A stretch of DNA of 7,246 nucleotides from Alphaproteobacteria bacterium (GCA_014238935.1 JABAAD010000020.1:1-7246); one strand, 5' to 3'; numbered from the stretch's first letter, positions 1 to 6,370 are shown. The notes: a model not told the origin generated them from the sequence alone. A program made the numbers and translations.

Positions 1-1249
1 GGCGGATCGAAATACCGAGGATGCTCGCAGCCTGTCGATAGTTGCCGTGCGCGCCTGAGAGCGTCTCCAACACGGTTTCGCGCTCCACCTTGGCAAGCTT
101 GTTTCCCTTGACCTTTTCTTTTTGAAATGTTGGATCTTCGTTCTCTTGCGCTTCCTCGTGGAAGGGAAAGGTATCGGGCTGTATCTGCTCTCCTTCGGCA
201 AGCAGGACGGCTCGATGAACGGCGTTTTCGAGCTCGCGGATGTTTCCGCTCCACGCGTGCTGCGCGAGAGCTTCGAGGGCTTTCGACGAAAAAGGTTTGG
301 GCGCGAGCGCGTTTTGGTCGGCATACTTTTTTGCAAAATGCTCGGCGAGCGGCACGATGTCGTCCTTGCGCGTGCGCAACGGCGGCAGGGTGAGCGAGAC
401 GACATTGAGGCGGAAGTAGAGATCTTCACGGAAGCTTCCGCTTGAGCACACCTCTTGCATGTTGCGGTTGCTGGTCGCCAAGATGCGCACATTGACCTTG
501 ACGGGCTTGTTTGCGCCCAAGCGATCGATTTCGCGCTCCTGTATCGCGCGTAGCAGCTTGGCTTGCAAGCGCAGGTCCATCTCGCTAATCTCGTCGAGTA
601 GCAGAGTGCCGTCGTTCGCCTGTTCAAACTTTCCCAAACGTCGCGCGACCGCACCGCTGAAGGCACCTTTCTCGTGTCCGAAGAGTTCTGATTCTAGCAA
701 TGTCTCAGGGATCGCCGCGCAGTTGACGGCGACGAAAGGCATGCCCTTGCGCTTGGAGCAGGCATGGATGTGTCGCGCGATGATCTCTTTGCCCGTTCCC
801 GATTCGCCGAGGATGAGAACGGAAGCGTCGCTTTTAGCGATCTTCTCCGCCGTTTGAACAACTTTGGTCATGGTCGCGCTGCGATAGATCATGTCGGATT
901 TCTCTTCGACCGCGCTCTCCAGCAGGGCTGCGATGATGTCGGGGTCGGGCGGCAGCGGCAGATATTCGACTGCTCCCGCCTTGATGGCGGCAACCGCGTG
1001 TTTGGCATCCGCTCCCAGCCCGCAGGCGACAAGGGTCGCGGCGATTCTCTGCTCTCTCAGTTCTTGCGCGAACGACGGAATGTCGCACTTGTCGTCGATC
1101 AGCACGAGGTCGAAGAAGACATCGCCGCGCAGCATGTCGAGGGCTGCCGTCGTCGTATCGACATGGCATATTTGACAGCCACGCTTCTGAGCAACGGCAG
1201 AAGCTTTCGTCAGATACCCCTCCAGCGCGCCGACGATCAGAAGTCTCAT
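1..1249 (-). CDS. flbD: FlbD-type sigma-54-dependent flagellar transcriptional regulator, C-terminus cut by the window edge
   Basis: Enhancer-binding activator that uses ATP to open sigma-54 promoters of later flagellar genes. My minus-strand translation gives 416 residues before the edge. Residues 1-115 are a degenerate receiver domain: it begins MRLLIVG, has Asp at 52 and 53, lacks the usual N-terminal acidic pair, and has YLPLPPDP (96-103) where receivers carry a conserved Lys. This is the FlbD pattern, in which ordinary phosphorylation is doubtful. The AAA+ domain follows: Walker A GESGTGKE (148-155), sigma-54 contact loop GAFSGA (195-200, usually GAFTGA), Walker B TLLLDE (215-220), sensor I ATSN (258-261), arginine-finger region FREDLYFR (273-280), and a sensor II region reading WSGNIREL, usually WPGNVREL. 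A Fis-type helix-turn-helix starts near 385 (GNYRQAASILGISIR) and is cut; probably a few tens of residues are missing. The ATG at 1249 fits the family N-terminus. It lies 3 bp after the upstream stop, with no strong Shine-Dalgarno, suggesting translational coupling. Confidence 0.93.
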   Translation of the reverse strand, partial: MRLLIVGALEGYLTKASAVAQKRGCQICHVDTTTAALDMLRGDVFFDLVLIDDKCDIPSFAQELREQRIAATLVACGLGADAKHAVAAIKAGAVEYLPLPPDPDIIAALLESAVEEKSDMIYRSATMTKVVQTAEKIAKSDASVLILGESGTGKEIIARHIHACSKRKGMPFVAVNCAAIPETLLESELFGHEKGAFSGAVARRLGKFEQANDGTLLLDEISEMDLRLQAKLLRAIQEREIDRLGANKPVKVNVRILATSNRNMQEVCSSGSFREDLYFRLNVVSLTLPPLRTRKDDIVPLAEHFAKKYADQNALAPKPFSSKALEALAQHAWSGNIRELENAVHRAVLLAEGEQIQPDTFPFHEEAQENEDPTFQKEKVKGNKLAKVERETVLETLSGAHGNYRQAASILGISIR

Positions 1250-1252
1250 CGG

Positions 1253-2080
1253 TCAGTCGTTTTCGGTGAGTTGCTCTCTTGCCGGCAAGAGAGCGTTCAG
1301 CAGCATTCTGAGGCGACGCGGGTTCTCCTGCCTGCGAATCGAGATGGAAGCCGAGATGTACATACGGTTGACCATATCCTCTTCTTCGGAGTTCTGCTCG
1401 AGCTTGCTGACGAGGGGTGTGAAAACCATGTTGGAAAGGATAACACCATAGAAGGTGGTGAGCAGCGCGACCGCCATGCTGGGACCTATGGTAGAGGGAT
1501 CTTCGAGCTGCGCGAGCATTTGTACGAGTCCGACCAAAGTTCCGATCAGTCCCATCGCGGGAGAAAGTCCTGCGCCGCGTCTGAGAATGGTGATCGAGCG
1601 GTTGCGCGCCTGAGAGATTTGCTGCGCTTCGTTGGAAAGGATTCGTGAGATATCGCTGTCCGTAGCTCCCTCAGCGATGAGACGCAAACCCTTGGTGAGC
1701 ATGGGTTGTCCTGTGACCTGCTGGACGGTGTTTTGAAATTGCAGCATGCCTCTCTGTCGTGCAACTTGCGACATTTGAAAGAGTTGCTCGGCAACCTCGT
1801 GCGGCGCGTTCTTGTCGCGCGAGATCGCGGTCAGCGCATAGGAGAGTCCCTCGCGCAGGTCTCGCATGGTAAAGCATGCCATCAAGACTCCGAAGGTTCC
1901 GCCGAGCACGATCATCATCGAGGGCGGGTTCACGAAGGCGCTCGCCGATCCTCCGCTAAAGATGGCGATTGCAACGAAGGCGAAGCCCACCAACAATCCA
2001 AGGACTGTGGCAAAGTCGAAGGTATAGTACCTGCGAACAAGACGAATTTGCGTCGAAGGGGCACTTTCCTGAGTAGCCAT
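1253..2080 (-). CDS. motA: PomA/MotA-type flagellar stator subunit (MotA/TolQ/ExbB family)
   Basis: Inner-membrane stator subunit that, with a MotB/PomB partner, conducts ions and pushes on FliG. It has 275 residues, close to the family length. Four membrane segments are visible: about 22-42, 52-70, 171-191 and 199-222. The large cytoplasmic loop lies between the second and third. TM3 carries SPAMGLIGTLVGL with Pro174, and TM4 ends at Pro222; these match the two essential prolines of E. coli MotA. Thr181 and Thr209 fall where PomA has T158 and T186, residues tied to sodium use. In the loop, RQRGMLQFQ (108-116) aligns with the PomA R88-E96 segment: the arginine is kept, but PomA K89 and E96 are both Gln. 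The gene is 24 bp downstream of fliN and 3 bp upstream of flbD. No motB/pomB is seen here. It could be called pomA or motP; family is sure, ion type is inference. Confidence 0.9.
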   Translation of the reverse strand: MATQESAPSTQIRLVRRYYTFDFATVLGLLVGFAFVAIAIFSGGSASAFVNPPSMMIVLGGTFGVLMACFTMRDLREGLSYALTAISRDKNAPHEVAEQLFQMSQVARQRGMLQFQNTVQQVTGQPMLTKGLRLIAEGATDSDISRILSNEAQQISQARNRSITILRRGAGLSPAMGLIGTLVGLVQMLAQLEDPSTIGPSMAVALLTTFYGVILSNMVFTPLVSKLEQNSEEEDMVNRMYISASISIRRQENPRRLRMLLNALLPAREQLTEND

Positions 2081-2088
2081 AAAGAGGT

Positions 2089-2093
2089 CTCCT
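2089..2093 (-). promoter_or_regulatory. Ribosome binding site of the motA-type gene
   Basis: The minus strand reads AGGAG, followed by an 8-nt spacer to the ATG at 2080. It is one of the clearest Shine-Dalgarno matches in the operon. It sits in the 24-bp gap after fliN, so this gene can be initiated independently of fliN translation and the start is supported. Confidence 0.7.
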
Positions 2094-2104
2094 GTAGGGT
2101 CTCG

Positions 2105-2413
2105 TTATTCGATACGAATGATTTCGGTAATGCTGATGGCAAGACGATTCTCGCTCACCACAACTTCGCCGCGCGCAACGAGGCGGTCGTTGACATAGAT
2201 GTCGATCGCTTCTCCGACCTTGCGATCCAGCTCGACGACCGAACCCGATCGCAGCTTCAAAAGATCTCGAACTTGCAAGCGCACCTTGCCGAGAACCGCA
2301 GCGACGCGCACAGGCACATTGCGAACAATATCCAAGTCCTGCGTCGGAGACATGCCGCTTGGCTCGGACGTATTCGCCAAGAGGTTGCCGCCCAAAAAAT
2401 CTTCGTCGCTCAT
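2105..2413 (-). CDS. fliN: Flagellar motor switch protein FliN
   Basis: C-ring component at the cytoplasmic base of the motor. It works with FliM and FliG in direction switching and helps dock the FliH-FliI export complex. The 102-residue product is somewhat shorter than E. coli FliN (137), because its variable N-terminus is only about 25 residues. The SpoA (surface presentation of antigens) domain fills residues 26-102: DLDIVRNVPVRV, then LLKLRSGSVVELD, then the GEAIDIYVN and LVARGEVVV strands, all typical of FliN. The start codon overlaps the fliH stop as ATGA. A GAGG-type ribosome binding site (minus strand GCGAGG, 7 nt from the ATG) lies inside the end of fliH, so the two are likely translationally coupled. 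No fliM gene is present in the window. Confidence 0.95.
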   Translation of the reverse strand: MSDEDFLGGNLLANTSEPSGMSPTQDLDIVRNVPVRVAAVLGKVRLQVRDLLKLRSGSVVELDRKVGEAIDIYVNDRLVARGEVVVSENRLAISITEIIRIE

Positions 2414-3423
2414 GCTGCAACCTCGCTAAGCTCTTCGCTCACTTGTTCTTTCTTCTTCTGCTCGCCCTGCCCCTGCTGTTTCGGAGTCAGCTCGTCTATT
2501 TCGCTGGAAGCACTTGGCAAGTGCTGTTGCAGTGCCTGCTTCACCTCCTGCCAAAGGGAGTGGAATCGTCGTTCGACCTCGCCTTCTGCCCAAGCGATTT
2601 TGCAATCGGCTTTCGAGAAGGATGGGTCGAACTGAAACGAGACGAGCGTGTCGATGTTCTTGTCGTCGGACAGGAGCATCGCCACCCTTTCTCTCAGTTG
2701 CGAGACTAGCCCCTGCGCGTCGTCGGCAAGGGTTATGGTGATCTGCGGTATGTTTTCGAATCGTTGCAAGATCGCTTTCAGAAAGAATTGCACCTCTTTT
2801 TCTCCGTTTTCTTGCGCGAGCGCCGGCAGGATTTTATCGAAGATGGCCATCATCAGTGCCATGAGCTCTGTGTCGCGTTTGTGCGAGGCTTCTTGCTCGC
2901 GCTGCATGAGCTGTTCGAAAAAAACGGCGAGCGCCTCGATTCGCTTGTCGGTGATCTGGCGAGCTCGCTCCTCTGCCCGCTGTTCGATCTCGCCCAGTCG
3001 TTCCTTTTCGCCGTCTTGAAATCCTTGTTTGTAGCCGCTCTCACGCCCTTCTGTAAATCCTTCGGCGTGCGCGCGCTTGCTCGCTTCTTCCTCCCCCTGC
3101 TGCTTGCCTTGCGCGAAGGACTGCTCCGCCAAAAATATCTCGCGTTGCGATCGCGGCTTTGCCTCAGCTCCCCAAACCGGTTCGAACTCTCCGTCTGTGA
3201 CATCGGCGATCGCAAGCTTGCCGTCGCCCGCATCCCTCAGCGGTGCACCCGCGCGCGCGTCGGGCGCGCTTCCCAAGTTTTGCAAAGGAATGAAAGATTT
3301 GGAGGAGGTCTCCTGCTGAGGCGTACTCGAAGACAGTTTTACGGAAGGACGTTCGCCCGCGACAATGCCGCTGACGAAAGCCTTGTCGCTCTGAAGAACG
3401 GAGTTGGTGGTTGTGCTTGGCAT
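2410..3423 (-). CDS. fliH: Flagellar assembly protein FliH (export ATPase regulator, FlbE-like)
   Basis: FliH binds and restrains the FliI export ATPase and tethers it to the C-ring through FliN; it is related to the peripheral stalk of F/V-type ATPases. The product has 337 residues, longer than E. coli FliH (235). Residues 1-90 are Ser/Thr/Pro-rich and look disordered. A charged helical stretch covers about 93-180 and contains the family GxxxG pattern: glycines at 122, 126, 130, 134 and 138, plus 106 and 110. The C-terminal domain (about 185-300) has alternating helices and strands, including QITITLADD and a DPSFSKADCKI segment typical of FliH/YscL/V-ATPase E-like proteins. A polar Gln/Glu/Lys tail (305-337) follows. 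The position between fliG and fliN supports the name. The ATG at 3423 is 10 bp after the fliG stop, with an AAGG element 8 nt before it. Overall sequence conservation is low, as usual for FliH. Confidence 0.85.
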   Translation of the reverse strand: MPSTTTNSVLQSDKAFVSGIVAGERPSVKLSSSTPQQETSSKSFIPLQNLGSAPDARAGAPLRDAGDGKLAIADVTDGEFEPVWGAEAKPRSQREIFLAEQSFAQGKQQGEEEASKRAHAEGFTEGRESGYKQGFQDGEKERLGEIEQRAEERARQITDKRIEALAVFFEQLMQREQEASHKRDTELMALMMAIFDKILPALAQENGEKEVQFFLKAILQRFENIPQITITLADDAQGLVSQLRERVAMLLSDDKNIDTLVSFQFDPSFSKADCKIAWAEGEVERRFHSLWQEVKQALQQHLPSASSEIDELTPKQQGQGEQKKKEQVSEELSEVAA

Positions 3424-3433
3424 TCTGTAAGCC

Positions 3434-4501
3434 TTACGGGACCCAGCCGCTGCTATCTTGTCCGCGCGGTATCACCTCGATCACCCCTTCGGTCGACAGT
3501 TCTTTCGCCAAGGTGACGAGCGCCTTTTGCGCCTCTTCGACTTTACGCAGGCGCACATCGCCGAGCGCCGCCATGTCCTCGCGTAGGATTCGCGCGGCAC
3601 GATCGGACATGTTGCGGAAGAAGATTTCGCTCAGCTGGCGGGATGTATTTTTCAAGGAGATCGCCAACGTATCGCGCGGGAAGGAGTTGATGAGACTTTG
3701 GACTCCTTCGTCGTCGATGCGCACCAGATCGTCGAGGGTAAACATCAACGCCTTGACTTTTTCCGCCGATTTTGCGTCCTGTCCTTCGAACAGATCCATC
3801 AGCCTTGTCTCTGTCGCTCTGTCGAAGTTGTTGAAGATGTCGGCGAGCACTTCGTGCGTGTCGCGCTGTCGGCTTTTTCCCAGCGTTGTTACGAACTCGT
3901 TGCGCAGCGTTTTTTCGAGCTCGTCGACGACCTCGCGCTGCACGTTGTCGAGATTGACGATGCGGTTCATCACCTCGACATTGATATTGTCCGGAAACAG
4001 TCCCATCACCTTCGATGCTTGTTGCGGGTTCATCTTGCTGAGAATGAGTGCGCTCGTCTGAGGGTATTCGTTGATGAGGTAGTTGGCGAGCATTTCAGGC
4101 GATATTTGCGAGAGCTGCTCCCACATGCTGTATCCGTCTCCCGCGGTGCCTATTTGCGAAAGGACCTCCTCGGCGCGTTCCGGCGGCAGAGCACCGCGCA
4201 ACAGTTTTTCTGCGATTGCATACGAACCGTTCAGATCGGCGTTGCTGGTGACCTGCTGGACAAACTGCAAGATGACATCCTCGACGATTCCTGCCCTGAT
4301 GCGTCCGACATCGGCGATGGCTTTTCCTATTCGTTGCAGCTCGCTGTCGTCGAATCGTTTCATCAAAACTTCGGCTTGGTGGTTGCCCATCGCCATAATG
4401 AGCACCGCCGCCTTCGCATTGTCGGGCAGAGCGGCAAGGCGCGTGTCGTTGCCGAAAGAGCTTTCGGGCAAGGGGCGAGGACGGGCGGGAGAGTCGGTCA
4501 T
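3434..4501 (-). CDS. fliG: Flagellar motor switch protein FliG
   Basis: Rotor protein that joins the FliF MS ring to the C-ring and receives torque from the stator. From the ATG at 4501 the product has 355 residues. The N-terminal FliF-binding domain begins near 25 (LPDNAKAAVLIMAMG). The middle domain carries EYPQ at 145-148, in place of the E. coli EHPQ motif, followed by TSALILSKMNP. The C-terminal torque domain has MFTLDDLVRIDD, and its charged helix keeps Lys284, Arg301, Glu308, Asp309 and Arg317, equivalent to E. coli K264, R281, D288, D289 and R297. The tail beyond about 343 is a short variable extension. An ATG at 4552, inside the end of fliF, would add 17 residues (MACRVISTSSSIS...). 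I prefer 4501 because that extra stretch looks like read-through of fliF coding sequence and gives no familiar N-terminus. Neither start has a convincing Shine-Dalgarno. Confidence 0.94.
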   Translation of the reverse strand: MTDSPARPRPLPESSFGNDTRLAALPDNAKAAVLIMAMGNHQAEVLMKRFDDSELQRIGKAIADVGRIRAGIVEDVILQFVQQVTSNADLNGSYAIAEKLLRGALPPERAEEVLSQIGTAGDGYSMWEQLSQISPEMLANYLINEYPQTSALILSKMNPQQASKVMGLFPDNINVEVMNRIVNLDNVQREVVDELEKTLRNEFVTTLGKSRQRDTHEVLADIFNNFDRATETRLMDLFEGQDAKSAEKVKALMFTLDDLVRIDDEGVQSLINSFPRDTLAISLKNTSRQLSEIFFRNMSDRAARILREDMAALGDVRLRKVEEAQKALVTLAKELSTEGVIEVIPRGQDSSGWVP

Positions 4502-4536
4502 GGTAGCTAAAAAACTTATAGAAGAACTTGTCGAGA

Positions 4537-6150
4537 TTACTCTGCAAGCCATCCCCTAAGGACGGCGAAAGTTTCGTCAGGGTAGCGCGAGATCACATCG
4601 TTGAGTTTGGTCACCAACGAAGACTTGATTTTGCTCTCGATGCCATCGATGTCCATGGTCTCTTCGATTTCTTCAGCACTCAGCGGCATGCCCGCAGAGA
4701 TTCCCCGTTGCTGTCTCGTGATTTCGGCTTCGGCACGCGTGCGCCGCAGAGCCTGTTCTTCGCGTTGGGCTGCCAGAAGACGCAGCATCAGCGGACCGAT
4801 CACGGCGAGGAAGGCGATCAGGAAAATTCCCGCGAGAACTGTTTTCTCGATCAGATCGCCGAGCTCTCTGCCGCGCAGTCCCCACAGCGAGGCTTGATCG
4901 TCCGGCGACGGAGCGACATCTTCGAAGAAGCGCATGTTGACGACCTCGACATTGTCTTGTCGGGTCGCCTGATCGTAGCCAATCGCAGAGCGCACGAGGC
5001 GCTCGATTTGCAAAAGCTCTTCTTCGCTACGCGGCGAGTAGCGTGTCTCGCCGCTGTCGAGATTCTCGTAAGTGCCGTCGACGAGCACCGCGACCGATAT
5101 TTTGGAAACCTGCCCCGGCGCAACGACGCGATTGACTAGCCGTTTTGTGATGTCGTAGTTGCGTCGTATTTCCGAGCGCGTCGATTCTTCGCGCGCTCCC
5201 GCCGCGAGCGCGAGCTCTCTGAGCTGCGCATCGGGCAGGTTGGTATCGACCGAGACTTGTCGGTCGCTGGGAGTTGCGCTGCGCGTCTCCTCGTTGATCT
5301 CCTCGGAAGATCGCAGGACCTGCCCGTCGGCGTCGAAGATCTCTTCGTTGACGACGGTCTGTCCGAAGTCTAGTTCGACGCTGCTCTCGACGCGCACGTT
5401 GGAGATTCCGACGACGCTGCCTACGAGCGATTGCAGCTGCTGGGCAAGGCGCGATTCGTAAGCCGAGCGAATCTCGTCGGGCGTCGATCCGAAAATATTC
5501 TGCCCCTCTTCACCGCTACGCGCCAAAAGGTTTCCTTGCGCGTCCGTGATGGCGACCCCTTCGGAGGTGAGATCGGGAACGGCAGCAGCGACGAGGTTCT
5601 GTATGGCGCGAATCTTCCGCCGTTCCAAACTCTGTCCCGGTCTTGTCGTGACGATGATCGAGGCGGAGGCGGTTTGTTTGTCGCGCGAAAACAGCTCGCG
5701 TTTCGGCAACACGATGTGGACACGCGCGTTCGCTATTCCTTCCACCGAGACGATGGTGCGCGCCAGCTCTCCTTCGAGTGCACGCACGCGGTTGATTTCT
5801 TGGACAAAGCTGGAGGTGCTGAGTCCCTGTTCGCGGTCGAAGAGCTCGTAGCCCAGCGAGGCGGCTCGAGGCAAACCTTCTTCGGCAACGAGAATTCTCG
5901 CTTCTCCGACCTGTCGGCTCGCCACCATAATGCGCGCTCCCTCTACGGCTTCGCGGTAGGGGATGTTTTGGCGCGTCAGCAGCAGCGTCACCGCCCGTGA
6001 ATCTTCCGGCGAAAGATTGTCGTAGAGCAAAGAGTAGGAGTCTTGGCGCAGCAGAATCACCAGCGACAAGCCAAGCAATACCAACGAGGCAACTCCGATG
6101 GCGATCCATCGGTTCTGCCCTTGCATCCACGCTAACAGTCGTTCTCGCAT
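4537..6150 (-). CDS. fliF: Flagellar MS-ring protein FliF
   Basis: FliF assembles in the inner membrane as the MS ring, the base on which rotor, rod and export gate are built. The product has 537 residues, near the E. coli 552. One membrane helix lies at about 15-34 and a second at about 434-458. Between them are ring-building motifs 1 and 2 (about 42-110 and 118-195, with EGELARTI, VEGIANARVHIVLP, and the ASASIIV strand) and RBM3 with its beta-collar insert (about 222-410), including the NYDITKRLVNRVVAPGQVSKISVAVLVDG region. The cytoplasmic C-terminus ends in the FliG-binding segment LNDVISRYPDETFAVLRGWLAE. It is the first gene of the operon, and fliG follows about 35 bp after the stop. The ATG at 6150 has a purine-rich GAGG site 8 nt upstream, and the N-terminus before the first helix is of normal length. 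Confidence 0.97.
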   Translation of the reverse strand: MRERLLAWMQGQNRWIAIGVASLVLLGLSLVILLRQDSYSLLYDNLSPEDSRAVTLLLTRQNIPYREAVEGARIMVASRQVGEARILVAEEGLPRAASLGYELFDREQGLSTSSFVQEINRVRALEGELARTIVSVEGIANARVHIVLPKRELFSRDKQTASASIIVTTRPGQSLERRKIRAIQNLVAAAVPDLTSEGVAITDAQGNLLARSGEEGQNIFGSTPDEIRSAYESRLAQQLQSLVGSVVGISNVRVESSVELDFGQTVVNEEIFDADGQVLRSSEEINEETRSATPSDRQVSVDTNLPDAQLRELALAAGAREESTRSEIRRNYDITKRLVNRVVAPGQVSKISVAVLVDGTYENLDSGETRYSPRSEEELLQIERLVRSAIGYDQATRQDNVEVVNMRFFEDVAPSPDDQASLWGLRGRELGDLIEKTVLAGIFLIAFLAVIGPLMLRLLAAQREEQALRRTRAEAEITRQQRGISAGMPLSAEEIEETMDIDGIESKIKSSLVTKLNDVISRYPDETFAVLRGWLAE

Positions 6151-6158
6151 TCTCTCTT

Positions 6159-6162
6159 CCTC
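6159..6162 (-). promoter_or_regulatory. Ribosome binding site of fliF
   Basis: The minus strand reads GAGG followed by an 8-nt spacer to the ATG at 6150. It sits within a long purine-only stretch (AGGAAGAGAGGAAGAGAGA), so the exact register is not unique. It supports the chosen fliF start. Confidence 0.6.
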
Positions 6163-6180
6163 TCTTCCTCGCTTCGTCCT

Positions 6181-6196
6181 CGCTTTTTTTTCGCCT
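6181..6196 (-). promoter_or_regulatory. Candidate sigma-54-like element close to fliF (weak)
   Basis: The minus strand reads AGGC, then GAAAAAAAA, then GCG, giving the invariant GG-N10-GC spacing of sigma-54 promoters. The -24 box keeps GGC, but the -12 box reads AAGC instead of TTGC. Transcription would start near 6170, giving a 20-nt leader just long enough for the ribosome binding site. GG-N10-GC occurs often by chance, so this is only a candidate. Confidence 0.15.
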
Positions 6197-6240
6197 CTTG
6201 CCTACGCAACGGCGAGGGCTTGTGCGTTGCTCGGCAAGGG
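6195..6240. repeat. Imperfect inverted repeat (hairpin) in the fliF leader
   Basis: The outer arms are CTTGCC (6197-6202) and GGCAAG (6233-6238), extendable by one T-G wobble and one C-G pair. The inner arms are GCAACG (6206-6211) and CGTTGC (6225-6230). A small internal loop (TAC/TC) separates the two stems, and the apical loop is 13 nt. No T-run follows on the minus strand, so it does not look like a terminator for this operon. It could be an mRNA structure upstream of the fliF ribosome binding site or a protein-binding dyad. The pairing is seen directly; the role is unknown. Confidence 0.45.
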
Positions 6241-6299
6241 ACCTTTGGCAAGAGATCCTTGAAGAGACCCTGCAAGAGGTCCTTCGAAGAGATTCTTGG
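6233..6299. repeat. Degenerate 11-14 bp tandem repeat in the fliF leader
   Basis: Read on the plus strand, five units follow one another: GGCAAGGGACCTTT, GGCAAGAGATCCTT, GAAGAGACCCT, GCAAGAGGTCCTT and CGAAGAGATTCTTGG. They share a core of roughly GCAAGAGATCCTT. The spacing is close to but not exactly one helical turn. The last unit resembles the 12-bp repeat at the end of clpA (GAAGAAGATTTC). It may be an array of regulator-binding sites or simple repeat drift; nothing in the window decides this. It overlaps the right arm of the inverted repeat. Confidence 0.5.
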
Positions 6300-6345
6300 G
6301 TCAGCTATGCGCCGATTCGGAATCTCTTACGAATCTTTAAGTGCT

Positions 6346-6361
6346 AGCATATCTTTTTCCT
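6346..6361 (-). promoter_or_regulatory. Candidate sigma-54-like promoter upstream of fliF (weak)
   Basis: The minus strand reads AGGAAAAAGATATGCT. GG and GC are exactly 10 nt apart and the -12 box is ATGCT, close to TTGCA. The -24 box lacks the TGGCAC consensus beyond GG and one A. A start near 6334 would leave a leader of about 185 nt. The same bases can be read as a ribosome binding site and start of a 7-codon micro-ORF, so the two readings compete. Confidence 0.2.
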
Positions 6362-6370
6362 GCATGCAAT

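Noticed and set aside
764..1648. Long plus-strand open frame of 294 codons opposite flbD and the motA-type gene
   Set aside because: It spans the end of one well-supported gene and the start of another on the opposite strand, has no recognisable motifs, and is composition-driven, so it is an antisense shadow.
1706..2635. Plus-strand open frame of 309 codons opposite motA, fliN and fliH
   Set aside because: It crosses three real minus-strand genes, and its His/Arg/Asp-rich product matches no family I know. This is codon-bias read-through.
2764..4510. Further plus-strand open frames opposite fliH and fliG (2764-3516, 3698-4510)
   Set aside because: They lie fully over strongly identified genes, and their Arg/Phe/Leu-rich translations are typical antisense products.
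6191..6240. Leader hairpin as an intrinsic terminator
   Set aside because: On the minus strand the stem is followed by an A-tract rather than a T-tract, so it does not fit a terminator for transcripts entering fliF.
5997..6347. Plus-strand frame of 116 codons covering the start of fliF and its leader
   Set aside because: Its periodic end (EILEETLQEVLRR) is just the leader tandem repeat translated; the first half is antisense to fliF. No ribosome site or homology is apparent.
6338..6352. CtrA-like site TTAA-N7-TTAA upstream of fliF
   Set aside because: Only the first half matches; the second half reads TAAG, two of four bases. Too weak to call.
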